Assembly (NCBI GenBank): GCA_004794785.1 | Contig: SJOL01006489.1 | Location: 216,783 to 280,782 of the forward strand | Reading direction: 5' to 3' | Length of the DNA: 64,000 nt | DNA from: Opisthorchis felineus | Lineage: Eukaryota; Platyhelminthes; Trematoda; Opisthorchiida; Opisthorchiidae | Shown here: positions 25,127-36,700 of the stretch, piece by piece | How the letters are laid out: every line of letters starts with the position of its first letter | Numbering within the stretch: the stretch's first letter is position 1 | Notes under the pieces: generated by a model | What the model was told of the DNA's origin: nothing | Database searches by the model: none | Seen by the model: the letters and a program-made list of their open reading frames with translations, nothing else | Program-made: the position numbers and the translations under genes

Positions 25127-25243
25127 TCCGACAAATACTCTCATTTGCACACGAATTTTTGGTATTAACAGGAGATTCAGCTGAATCTCTTGTTGATGAC
25201 ATTCTTCAACTAAACGTCCTGCATCAAGCTGACTCATGTTTCT
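25127..25243 (+). mobile_element. Family D fragment close to a zinc-finger exon
   Basis: The tail half only: CCGACAAATACTCTCATTTG, CACGAATTTTTGG, AGATTCAGCTGAATCTCTTG, ATTCTTCAACTAAACG and AGCTGACTCATGTTTCT. It ends 97 bases from the start of the odd-skipped internal exon, on the intron side where branch point and polypyrimidine tract should be. It is inserted in the antisense orientation to the gene. Confidence 0.65.
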
Positions 25244-27157
25244 TCTGCTAAGGCACCCCTTCTTCTCCTAACCAACCCGTTGCCACCAAGCACTTGAAGT
25301 ATTTAGGTTGGCCTCATTACGAAGTCAGATAAGTTTCAACCGTGACACTGCTATTCGATGAGTTAATTTGTGTCTGAATGACTTCGGTATATCTGCTAGC
25401 GGCTTCTTTCGGTGTTTTGTCTCTTCCAAAAATCCGAAAATGTTGTTTATACCGATATTTACCATATGCCTCCATGCTACAGAGTATGAATTGTATGGCA
25501 TCGTTTCCTATTCATTGACAGAATAAACATATAATGTCCGACTACTACTACTATTCGAAGGGTTGGGGTTTCAAATCTTCTTAGGACTCTATGAGTTTCG
25601 CGGTGATGATGATTTATGATAAGAACAAAAGGAATGTACAGTAATTCCCGGCTATTCAGCACAGGCTGACTTGTCTTTGTCTCACTTTGCTTTCGGATGC
25701 TAGGGATTTGTGTGGGGATTATCTTCGTGCAATTGGCCACCCAGTCGGATGCAACCCCTTTGATTAACGCGGCTATTGAAGGACGCAGAAGTGATCCAAA
25801 ACTGAAGTTTTCATCCCATGAAAAAAGAACGTTTCTTCAAAGTTAGCCGAAAATCTCTGCTGTCTTTTCCTACATATTTCAGTGATCCACATAACCACGT
25901 TCTACAGTAGGACCATAAAGCCTGTTACCGTAAAGTCTTAAGCTGAGTCTTTTTTCAGATGAAAGATAGCACGATGCCCCTAATTAAGCAAGGACGTTGT
26001 TTTCTGGCTAGCGCTATAAAACGGGCATCCATTTACTGGAATGTCGAAGAGTGATGTCAGCTTCTCAATGGAAACCGAGAGGCCAGCTTTTCCCACGGAA
26101 CTCAACTCTATCACATTACTGTTCAGCCACAAGACAATGGCACTTTCTAGGTTTACCGTTTAACTTTCAGAAAAACACTGAGTGACTCCCAGCGTCTTCA
26201 AGCCGATTCCTGTTCGGTTTGATAACAAACACAAGTGTGGAGTTGACACTGTTGACAACATCCTTAAGAGGGCTTTGATTTGGCGTTACCGAATGGAGTA
26301 CTCTCTTGGAAAGAATCTCTGAATTACAAATATCGAGAAGGTGTTCAGTCTGGAAATTTGTTGTCCCATTCAGCCAACATAAGACGTATGCAAGGATTAG
26401 AATCCGATGCTGCAAAAACTGATTACATACGCCTGGGAATTACCTCAATACCTATCAAGAGGCTACAAATATTGCGAAAACGCCTTCTGTTGCCGTTGTG
26501 AAAGCGTGTACCATGGAACTTATTTGTGACGAGCAACCGAGAAGCTTAGACTGTCGATCATTCAGATCCCTTTAGAGGCATTCCAGCTCGTACTTTTTTT
26601 TATAGTTTAAACGTTTTTCTCTAGAGCTGAGTTCCTGAAACAGCAACTGGAAATAGGCAGATATCGGCTTATGAACGTTCATCAGTCGTTCGAGTGACGT
26701 GAAAAATACAACTGAAAATGCACCACGCGTGGGACAGTGATAACCGCGTGATAATTCATGTCATGGTCAGGTTACCTGGATAGGTACAGTAGAAGAAAAT
26801 GACACCCATACGGAAACACTGAGCGTTTTGGATCAAGAAGAGAGGATCGATTAGTTCATATTGCCGGGCTCCTTCTCGTTTTTTGAGAAAGCTCAGGGCC
26901 CATCGATCTCAGCAAAAAAAGCAAAATTCGTTTACGTAGAAATTCGTTAGCAGTCAAGTAAAAAGATACCTTTATATTATGCTACACAGAAAACATTTTG
27001 CAACTAAGCGATGTACGTTGTAAGTTCAAAAATCAGGCCTTCGAGGACGCAAGTTTGTTGTTGTTCCTAGCTTCAAGTAACAAAGTCAAGGATCTTGGCA
27101 ATGTGTGGAAATATTGGTAGCCCGGGTGCGTTTACGGGTAACTGATGGAACGGGTGT

Positions 27158-27305
27158 TAATCTGTCTGTCGAGTTTCATAATTAGCTTGCAAACTTTTCG
27201 TTTGTTACCGGTAGATGATACTGTCTCCTCGACTGGTGACGAAACGTTTTCAAGTTAATTGCCGAATACGGTGAGCCGATCAATGGCCACGTGATCAGCC
27301 ACCAG
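27158..27305. repeat. Family E foldback, small copy
   Basis: The left arm (TTAGCTTGCAAACTTTTCGT, TGTTACCGGT) and the right arm (ACTGGTGACGAAACGTTTTC, AAGTTAATTGCCGAAT) are inverted relative to each other around about 27235. The outer right end reads GATCAATGGCCACGTGATCA, matching GATCAACAGCCACCTGATCA at 46637-46656. Confidence 0.65.
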
Positions 27306-29191
27306 TATGGCCAAGGGATATCGATGCTCCTAGATACGAAATAAAATGTGAGCTGATCCAACTCAACAGAAAGAGATCTGGACCCACCGAAGAACCTCCT
27401 CCGAACTATTCGTATTTGATGTTCCTGATGACCAGTTCTGTGCTGTGACAACTAGCCAGTATACTACGCTAACTTGTGCTTCCAGTTGTTGACAAAAAAG
27501 ATCTACTTAGGTCACTGGGGCGATTTAACTGCTTCCTTATCAACACCTCTAGTATTTGACATAAAACAGCTCAAATGTTTGCGAGAAAAAATTCCACCCG
27601 ATGCTACAGTGATGAACAGTTCTGTGAGCAGCCACTGACCAGCGCAAACCGTCGTCTGAAACGTAACCGCCTCTATTCCTATCAATAGCTATTTGGTAAA
27701 ATTTGCTCACCTTCTCCTGGGGTTCTGAGTAAGCTTCCCCTCCTTCTTTTCTTTTGCTGTTCCGCATTTCACCTTTACTCTGTAAGCGAAAGAAGGAGAT
27801 CCTGATGTGAATGGCCATTAGAAGCACTGACAGAAACTGCGGACCACTTATTTCGCCTTGTAGTTGCCCTGTAACATACTCGAAATCACTAGATTACGTA
27901 GACCACGTTCCCTTTGTGCTTTGTGCATTTTCTGAAGCACAGACAACCCCAAAACTGCAATTTTATCATACTTAGATTGATTGCAAAACTCTCAAATCCT
28001 GGTGATAAATCAACGTTCTCATAATAGACTTGATTTCCTGTGTTGACTTGATCGGTGTCGAAAACCTTGCCAAGCAGAAAGGTGTTCCATTGGCTTTCAC
28101 ATCATAACAATGCATAGGAACATGCTTGTTCTGGATATCAAATTTCAACAACTGTGATAAACAGGCTGGCCTGCCAACTGGTAAATGTTTTGTTGTACTT
28201 TTCTGCAGCGAATTACGCGTGCTTGTCACAACAGACGATGCCAGTGAGCCCCGGCATACGACAGATTATGCTACAAGTGGCTTATGCTAAGCGGATTGTC
28301 AAGCCATCCAATTACCCCACGGATCGGTGCAAATTTGGTGGAATCGAACCGGAGTGTTGGCCTAGAGTTCGTTTTAGGATTGTGTGCTGTCAGTTCTACT
28401 GAGGGATTCAAGCAGATGAAACGTTCGATGGGCTACCTGTTGGCTCGTTTCACATCCAGAGTTTTGTTCTGTAAGCTAACAGTAACAGGAAATAGCTTCA
28501 ACCACCAATGTAGGCCTGACGTTCCACAGATGTCAGTGTGTTCAATCCCCGACGGGAAAAACTAACCATCTGAGCACAGTACTGCGTCACTCGTGCGATG
28601 GATTACCCGTGCACCAGTGGTTCAAAGTTTGAATGCATTACTGAATAAAGTATAAAAAACCGAGTTAATTAGCAGTGAGGTGTCAGTCATCTAAGTCTGA
28701 CGCATAGGTTACATCGCGCAAATCTCAGTAGGGAATTCCCACTGTCAAAACATTTTAGAAAAGTTTCTGTCAGTCGCCAGGTATGTTGGATAAGCGGAAT
28801 GCGAGTTACTAACTTTGCAGGGGTTCCACCCCGGGCGGGTTTGTTTGGAACTAAATCATTCGCACGAGTCCATTCGACGGAGATCCTGTTGCCCAACTCG
28901 GTCTGCCTTTCTTCTGATTCCAAGCAAGATCTGGCCAGATGCTTGAAATCAAATCCTATGAAGTATGAGAAAATCATTGGACGATAGTTAGCCCGGCAGG
29001 GCCAAAGTGTCATGCATGCTGAACGATTAATACGATAAGTGAAAATGGAAAAGGAATAGTCTCAACTGTCATGACTTGTGCAACAAAATTCTGACTGAGT
29101 GAAGGACTGGCAGGTTTTTTGTGTGTGGGAACGAGCAGCCATACACTCTTACTTCAAAATCACTGATTTTAATCTGCATAACTGCAAAGAA

Positions 29192-29442
29192 GTTTTGACG
29201 GGAGACTCAACTCTCTCTCTCTCTCTCAATCTGTCGTTTATGACGGTTTTCTTCAACTGAATTTCAACACCAAATTCGTACGCAAATGAGAGATTTTCGC
29301 GACTTCCGGCTAATTTGGGTTCAAGTGGAACATAAGGCTGAGGGAAACTTGGAGATTGCGCCTACCTGATGAGCCCGAAATGGAAAGACGGAACCGGTCC
29401 TGGGTTGTTGAAGAGTTTTCAGCAAGCTATGAGCAGTGTGTT
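29192..29442 (-). mobile_element. Family D element, minus copy interrupted by a CT run
   Basis: The minus strand carries the head (TTGCTGAAAACTCTTCAACA, CCCAGGACCGGTTCCG) and middle (GGCGCAATCTCCAAGTTTCC, TTGAACCCAAATTAGCCG). The family's GACGGGAGACTCA precedes an expanded CTCTCT run at 29211-29226 where other copies have a few bases, indicating microsatellite growth inside the element. It lies in the odd-skipped intron. Confidence 0.7.
29211..29227. repeat. (CT)n microsatellite within a family D copy
   Basis: Eight CT units sit between the GGGAGACTCAA and AATCTGTCGTTTATGA segments of the family D element. Confidence 0.9.
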
Positions 29443-30098
29443 ATGTCTAAATTGGTGAAGATTTTCTCATTAAACAGGTGACCTGATTTATTTCGCATGA
29501 CGGACAGTGAGGGCTGGATGGGGAAGAAACACTTATATCAGCGGTCTGTGAAAGACCATTCTTGGGATAACATGCTTCATTAAAACGAGGCTACGGAGAC
29601 CATCTCTTCATTGTAAACAATTTTGGTTGGCCCTCTGAAATTCTTACAGTTATTGTTATATAGTGAATTGCATGTTTGTCCTGAAAACTTCCAGATTTGC
29701 TAATGACTAAATGTATGGGTGACAACGTGCCACATTCATCTGGAGTGATTATTTTAGATCGGTCCCATTAGTGGTTGTTCGTTGTCAGCTGGGTTGCTGC
29801 GCTTGGCCCAGCTCTTATGGCTCAAAGTTAACAGACTGGCGTGAAAAACAAGAGTTTGTGAATTCATGAGTAACTGGAAGGCTGATCCTGTTCGGCTGAG
29901 GCGATATATGATAAAAAGCGTGGAGACGCCCTATAACTGTTTCCTTCTTGAACGGAATTATCGGTAATGAGTAGTTCACATGTTCTCAGCAGCTCTCATA
30001 ACAACAACTCTCACCGGATGACTTTAAGGTTATCTCCGATGCAGCTAGAGGGCTTATTTTCGCTTTCTTCCCTCACGTTTGGCCTGTGTACCGTAGTA

Positions 30099-30309
30099 TC
30101 TTAATGGGTCGCGGGTTTGGATCTGTGCCGTCGAAGAGCTCATTGCGACAAACCCAAGCACAGAAAGCGCTGATGAGCTCCAACAAGGGGAGAAACAGCT
30201 GTCCAATCCACTGGCGATGACTAGAGGAAAAGCTGTAGATAGTATGAAGGCCGTGGAGCATGCACAAATGAGAATGGAGAGAACTATAGTGAATGTAATT
30301 GAAGAGTAA
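30099..30309 (+). repeat. Coding-like or repeat-derived segment with several open frames
   Basis: It begins with GGGTCGCGGGTTTGGATCTG, which resembles a tRNA B box. One plus frame reads VEELIATNPSTESADELQQG then EKQLSNPLAMTRGKAVDSMK to a stop at 30309. Another reads GLDLCRRRAHCDKPKHRKR. The opposite strand carries an 87-codon frame with QIQTRDPLRYYG. I associate such translations with dispersed repeats in fluke genomes, but that is recollection, not a search. It is treated here as repeat-derived rather than a gene. Confidence 0.35.
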
Positions 30310-30820
30310 TGATACATTCATAGCTCTTAAGGTTCAGCTCTGCTGATAAAAAACTGTGAGTTTGAGAACTAGTGGTGCATTACGCACCGATACTTTCGAA
30401 CCAAAGTATTTTGCAGTTTTTTTTGAAATTAGACCCTGAAAAACAAGTGTTTTTCGGTCAGAAAATTCTCACAGTTAACTGACATTAACTGGATTCTGGT
30501 GTGAGCGAAGTAGAAATGCGACGTCCGGCTCAAAGCGTAAGTGTACGACTATTAATTTTCTACTTCATGCGTACATTCTGCAAGACGGGCAGAGTTTTCA
30601 ATGGCTGCCGGAGATGTTTGTGACCAATCAGTGTGGCTGTCCCGTTCTTCAAAATGCCTATTGATCTGTCATGCGTGAACCACCTAGACACCTGTCGACG
30701 CCTTATTGTGCAAGGCACCATTCGAATGCATCTGCGATTACTGCAGTGTAACTGTGAGTCATGGTTTCCGAATGTAAGAGTCTACGCCTGTTCAGCGATA
30801 CTGAACCAGGATCAAACATT

Positions 30821-31063
30821 TCGTGAAATACACTCATTTGCACACCAATTTGGTTCTGACGGGAGGCCTAAAGTAATTCCAGTTGAATTACTCGCTTATA
30901 ATATATTGCAACTGAATGTGCCGCACAAAGGCCGCCTCATGTTACAGTTGGTACGATATTCGAGATTATGCAGTACATTGTCTAGACAGAGCACACTACC
31001 TTCAAGGTTGCTGAAGTCCCTTCGGCTATCACGACCGGTTCCGTCCTACTTAGGACTCGTTAG
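30821..31063 (+). mobile_element. Family D copy with permuted halves
   Basis: The tail half comes first (TACACTCATTTGCACACCAA, CTGACGGGAGG, ACTGAATGTGCCGCACAAAG, GTACGATATTCGAG, 30821-30967). The head half follows (AAGGTTGCTGAAGTCCCTTC, CACGACCGGTTCCGTCC, 31003-31063). In other copies the head precedes the tail. A 150-codon frame running through here (30633-31085) is an artefact of the repeat. Confidence 0.7.
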
Positions 31064-31750
31064 TAGTGTTTTCCATCTGGAGTAGGCAACCAAGTTTTAA
31101 AATATGAAATCATTAAAAACGATATTGAGCTAAGGAAGAGAAAATATAATCACGAATACTACGAAGAAACCGAATTAATCCAAAATAATACTTTTGACTA
31201 CAAAAACAAAATTGTGAACGCCTGATGGATTCTGAGGAAGGTCGAGTCTCTACTCTGCGTTTTCAAAACGGTATCTAGTGCGAAAAAACTTCCCAGCGCA
31301 ATAGATGCGTTTGTTTCTAGATATCCAAATAAAATCTATATTCCCAGGCTTGAGGATCTCGGGTTTCTCTGGCTAATTATCATCCTCGTGTTCATAGGAG
31401 GATGTCCATCCATCAAAGCCCACCCACAGCATTAGCCGTGAATTCGATGTAGAGTAGCCCCAAACCAGGAAGGACTACTATGGGAAAAGGGCTACTGGTC
31501 CACGTCTGAGGTGTCTCCGCTTCTCTAACAGATCCGTCCTGAGAGGTGCTAATGTATTGTTGTTCTTATACTGATTGCAGTGGTGCTCACGTTTGTGGGG
31601 TGAAGTAAAAAGTTCGAGAACAGCTGATCTAGACGATTGATGCCTTTAGCAAGAAGCTTCTAAAGTTGGGATATCTCCGTTACCCGAAGGAACTATTAAA
31701 ACATCAGGATAATTTTTTCCGATATCATTAGTACTTATTATCAACCATAC

Positions 31751-32598
31751 CTACCTTTTGTCTTGGTCGTAGTAACAGTTTCTACGTGTTCTGAGTTCCG
31801 TTTAACCGCGGACTGTAAGACAGTGGGTTTTTGGTACAAGTAATTTTCTGGGCTGGTGGTCTCATCCACTGTGGCAAACAGTCGTAGCAAGTGATCACTG
31901 GAGGCATCCAAATGTAAGGCTTTCCTGGATTCCGGGAGTTTTGCAGATAGTTGTTGATGGAACAGCTCCAGTGATTCTTCGAATGGGCTCCGGGTGAACT
32001 GAGGAACTGCTGAGGGTGGAGGAAGTTTGTGATTCATCTGTGTAGGATATGTTCCGTTGTGACGTGTGGCCTTGCTCTGGCCTGGCTGTAGGTGAACACC
32101 AGTTGGTTGGGCGGATCTTGTGGTTTGCACTGCTACTGGGGACGCTGTTTGAAAAGCACTGAGTTGAGATGATGTTGAGATTGACTCTTGCAATTTGGTC
32201 TTTAGTAAATGATACCTCGATGCTAGATCTCCAGGATTACAAAACTTTTCCCGTTGATAATTCGGTGGCGAGGAAGGTTGCACTTGCGCTGCTATCAAAT
32301 TTGGGGGTTGTCTAACATGTTCTCCGTCTGACATTACTTGAGGAGTGGAATTACCCAGATAGAATGCTGCACCGGAGGTAAATGCTCGGAGCCAAGCGAA
32401 TAAGACGGAGAAGTAGTAGGAATTCACAGCCTCGTTCGGAGAGCAGGAAGATACCCAAGAAACTGGCATATCGGTGACGACTGGGTTTGCTGGCTGTTGG
32501 GGTGTAAAGACAGTTGGATAAGCTGGAATCTTCTGTGGCGAGAGCTGTGGTGGCCCTGTGGATGAGAGTAAGGTTTTCCGTTTAGAGAGTTTCATCAT
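31751..32598 (-). CDS. Odd-skipped/OSR zinc-finger protein, 5' coding exon
   Basis: This is an open frame of 282 codons plus two bases read from the ATG at 32598 (MMKLSKRKTLL) to the donor GGTAG|GTATGG (plus-strand CCATAC at 31745-31750). The two trailing bases AG combine with the first base of the exon at 25030 to give [11 protein letters not shown], placing the basic GR-x-x-KK-like linker before finger 1 as in OSR proteins. The N-terminal region is Pro/Gln/Ser/Thr-rich, with a hydrophobic block (YYFSVLFAWLRAFTSGAAF) around residues 60-79 and no other recognisable domain, as usual for this family outside the fingers. The predicted protein is about 379 residues. The frame stays open 39 bases further upstream without an ATG, so a 5' exon splicing into it cannot be excluded. 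Two adjacent ATGs make the exact start ambiguous by one codon. Confidence 0.85.
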
Positions 32599-33517
32599 TA
32601 CGTCATTCAAAGGAGAAATGCTTGAGACGTTAGCACAATTATTTTGTTAACATGCGCCAACTACCACTGATCGATCGGATATCAGAAACCATTCCACTTA
32701 CCAGTCAACGTAACGAGTAGCTATTAGCTGCGTACAGCAGCTCAACAAACAAAAACACGTCTGTGTAGAAAAAATAAGCGAACGACGACGCTACGTTCAT
32801 GTGCCCTTCAAGGTTTTGTCAATAAAACAAACAGTGGTGCGGAATGTGGGACAGTAGGGGGACAGTAATCGATTTCCAGATGCAGCGATGCCTCTGTTAT
32901 GTCGCCTGGCAACCGATGGTTAGCGCACTCACGACCACATCTAGTTGAATTGGTGTTAGCGAATACTGGAGTGTGACTTCCTGCCTAGTGGTAATGCGCT
33001 GTTCACCTTCAATAAATACTGTTTTGCTTGCGATTAAACTTCTATAGATGTTCGCACGATACCATTCATCCCCTCAGACTCCTCGTCCCTCGTCCTTTTA
33101 CTCTCGATACCATGTACTCCTATTTACTCTCCAATACCGGTGTCTCCCGGTGGGTGAAATACAGGTAGAATTCAATAGGGTGATAATACAGACAAGTATC
33201 AACTAATACACTAAGCAAAACTGTCTCCAACCGAGTGGTCACAAGCCCTACACAATCCATGACATTCGACCACCAAATGAGATATAAGTAGTGCGGCTGG
33301 TTATCAATTGGTTTTTACCATGGTAGTTGGTGGTTTCCATCAATCCTTAAAGTCCGAGGTTCCCCTGTAAGAGATGAATTTGTGGGACCCTAAATCTCGT
33401 AATTTATTAGTGTCCTGCTATGGCTTACAGAACTAGGTGATTCTGCCTATCACTAATCTCATTAACCATACTGACAGCAATGAGTGATGGTCCCTTGAAT
33501 GTTCTGCTTTCTAATAA

Positions 33518-33703
33518 AGTTCAGCTTTAACACCCTTTGGGTGTATAGCTGCCATGCCACCCGAAGGAAATAAGAAGGCGTGGGTACTGTCAGGTTGCCC
33601 AAGCCTAGACAGGAGCAGTCGAGATGGCGAGGTTGGATTCAAACCATGGGTCTTCCGGTCAGTAAGTTCGCGCCTAAACCAACTAGCTACCTCGAGCTCT
33701 ACT
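33518..33703 (-). repeat. Family B SINE, minus copy with best tRNA-like head
   Basis: On the minus strand it starts GGTAGCTAGTTGGTTTAGGC (A-box-like), then CTTACTGACCGGAAGACCCA and TGGTTTGAATCC (B box). It continues through CCTGTCTAGGCTTGGGCAAC, GGGTGGCATGGCAGC and CACCCAAAGGGTG. The accidental translation (LNPTSPSRLLLSRLGQPDS, then a GGMAA segment) is of the kind I recall from annotated fluke repeats. The head is clearly tRNA-derived; which tRNA is not determined. Confidence 0.85.
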
Positions 33704-36700
33704 GAGAAGTATCCCTCCACCCCGGAAACAGAAACGCACCTTTTGGGGTTGGATACATGCTGGTGGTCCATTGGACTAAAATGACCTTTTAAAATGTGCA
33801 GATTTCTCCTTTCCCGAGCAGTGTCATTCAAAATTTTCTTGGCGAATAAACGTACTTCTCACTTTATTGTGGATTTAGGCACGCAAATGTGAATCGGTTT
33901 TAAGATTGTACTGCGACAGTGTCATGCAGTGGATAGCGTGTGGCTGCAACTGATGGGGAATTTCGACGCAAGTTTTGTCCAATTTTGCTGTTTGTATGAG
34001 GTGATAATTTAAGTTCTTTCTTGAACAAAGTAGAAGGTAGCAAGCCAGTCTGGCAACGAGTTCAAATTTTTTCGGACGGTCAAAACGCAGTCGGGTGGTG
34101 GGATAAAAATGGTCGGCATGCCACAGCAGAGTGGTTTCTAACGGCGTTCATCAACCAAATATTCACCAAGCTACACAGATAGAGCACCCTCTAGCATGCA
34201 CCTTGAGCTGTTCGCATCACTCTGGTCTGTGGTTGGGTTGATGGGGTAAGGCCATATCAGACATCTACCTAGCTCTCTTTTAAAACTGCTGTTGACTTTG
34301 ATAAAACATTGAGTGCATAAGCGCTTGTTCAGTGTACACATTGCGCATCGTTAAAAAAAGCGAAGCATAACCTCTGGCTACCCCTGCGAGCAAGTCTTCT
34401 AAGCTTGGTTATAAACACTGTTACCCGAACATCGCCCATGGCCTCCTTCCGAAACACCCAATAAAAGCACCAGTATAAATTACCGAGTGTACTCGAATCC
34501 TATAAAAATAGTGTCTTCTTTGTCAAGCTCATCTAACTGAAGCTGATTACTAATCAAGCTGGCCACGTAGTCTTCAGGAAAAGAGCTTGGAAGAAACAAA
34601 TGTGAACACGTGATTTCAAACGGTTGCATCAAGCAAGGGACGGTTGAACTTTGTACCATATACATACTGTCCGCTTTCTAGATCTTATGCCCCTCATGCA
34701 TTGATACCGTATATCACTTTGAAAATAACTAATGGCTTTCATCCGCCAACTAATTAACCCGCTGTTCTAAGTTAGGATTTTCAAGCTTAGAAAAAGTGGG
34801 ACTAATCAACCTAGTCCGCGGCGTCGCTCCATTCTTCTGGTCATTCCACGTGATCTGATCGACTTCAAAAGAACCGCAACGGTCTGAAAGTTTTCAATGT
34901 GTTCACACATTTTCTGCCGCGTTTGTAAATTGGAGTTTACCTGGTTGGTATGGTGAGATTGTCTTGACAATTAAAAGATCTTGATGGTCTGCGAATTTGC
35001 GACACAACCCTACACACAAGTCATCGAAGCAAGTCGAACGGCTGCAACATGTCCACGTGCACGGTGACTGGGGACATCAAATTTGCCTGGTGTCTTACGC
35101 CCACCCCACCTCACCCACTTTTGCAGCACAACGCAATGTGTAATCGGTCTGGTTTCTATGCGTTTTGGTTTTACGAAGATGACAAAAGACGCACCCACCA
35201 AATGATGCATGGGTTTTCGGTGTTCCCAATCTGCTGTCCTAATCAAAATTAGCGGGTGGCGGCAGTAAACGAGGGGAGCGAATTCATGTTGCCAGGGTAC
35301 TGCGCTTGTGATGATGTCTCGCGCTGCGCTGCCCAGAATTTTCAAGAAACTGAAACGCTGCAGTTCTATAACAGAGGATGGGCTAATTGAAATCCACTTC
35401 CGGTGGATCAGCAGAGCAGGCAATTATTGCGGAATTAAACTTTGAAGCTAACTGGATAGAGCCAAAATTGTTTATACAATCACGTGAAAAGGTCTTGTCA
35501 CCGTTGCTTTTAATATCTTCAGGAGATGTACTGTTTGGTGTCTTGACAAAAACCTAACCGATAAATTAGCCTAAAGAAAGAAGTGGAACATGGCATGCAT
35601 TTCATTAATCCGCCTGGCTAGCAACGAGACCGTGCATCTGATCTGAATTTGGGGACTCAAAGCTAAGGAGACCGGAAGTGCCAGTTATTGGGAACGATAA
35701 GGCTGTCATTTTTGCGGCGAAATGTCATCTAGCTATACACAGATTACTTTGATGAAATAACCGATTCTCCTGTAAGGTTTATGGGTGACACGGTTGATTT
35801 CGTGTGCTGATCTGGGTCCACATAATTCATTTTTCATGAACAAATTGAACAAAGGAGTGCAAAGGTGATTAGAATAGATTGCAATGGCCACAAATTCTCC
35901 AGTTAAGGTGGCTTTATTTCAGTTTCGGTCCTCATCATCACATGTTTCGGCTGAGATACGGTCCAGTCAGGGGTATCGCGCAACCAATTCATAACTGATC
36001 AGCCATATTTTGACACACTTGTTAATATCAGTGCTTTCAAGCAGGTAGAAAATCCCAGGGCAATCACTGAAATGGCATCGCTGTTTACGAAAAACGCACT
36101 CTGCAAGGATGAACATGACCGGTTGCATCCTGGTAATTCTTTACAACCGACATGAAACGGATTTCCACAAGATAAATGAGAATAGCGGCTGATAACAGTG
36201 GATCAAACAGCTGAAGTGGTGATACCAACCTCGTTAATGAAGGCTAGTAGGAATGCAATGTGAAAAAAACACGCAAATTTCTGAGAACCTCAATTCCAGC
36301 TTAATAGGTTGAATCGATTTAGTTTTACTAGTCAGAGGAACGCTGTCTCAACGGCGGATAGGTGCACTGCGTCCATCCAACAGGGACAGCGACGTGGCTT
36401 TCGCACGAAGATGCTAAGATGAGTGAGATAATCCCCAATGTCCTGAAACCACATGGTAGCCCCCTGTAGGCCCCCTGTGCCCCCCCCCATGTAGGCATGT
36501 TCAAAACACATTTCTGTCCTATATACCGTCTGGCCAACAAAGGATGTTCAACTAGTCACTGTGGGAGATCGCACCAACGTCCCTCTGCCATCTGCCAATA
36601 ACGAAGCAAAAAAGTTTGTCACACGAGAGGAATCGCTAAGCTTCATCGCTATTAGTTAGTCACCAGAACCCACGATAGGGGTGTCCCTGCAAAATCAGTA

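Larger units (their letters stand above)
25244..31750. other. First intron of the odd-skipped gene, repeat-rich
   Basis: This is the remainder of the intron between 25031 and 31750 (about 6.7 kb on the minus strand). It contains family D copies (29192-29442, 30821-31063), a family E foldback (27158-27305), a CT run and an unidentified triple-open segment at 30099-30309. No additional odd-skipped coding exon is needed: the flanking exons join in frame and at the right place in the family alignment. Confidence 0.6.

Noticed and set aside
30633..31085. 150-codon plus-strand open frame
   Set aside because: Its second half is a family D repeat read in a chance frame (LNVPHKGRLMLQLVRYS); the same translation recurs in other copies.
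35010..35423. 137-codon minus-strand open frame
   Set aside because: No domain, splice support or conserved motif; it lies in a GC-richer patch where long chance frames are expected.
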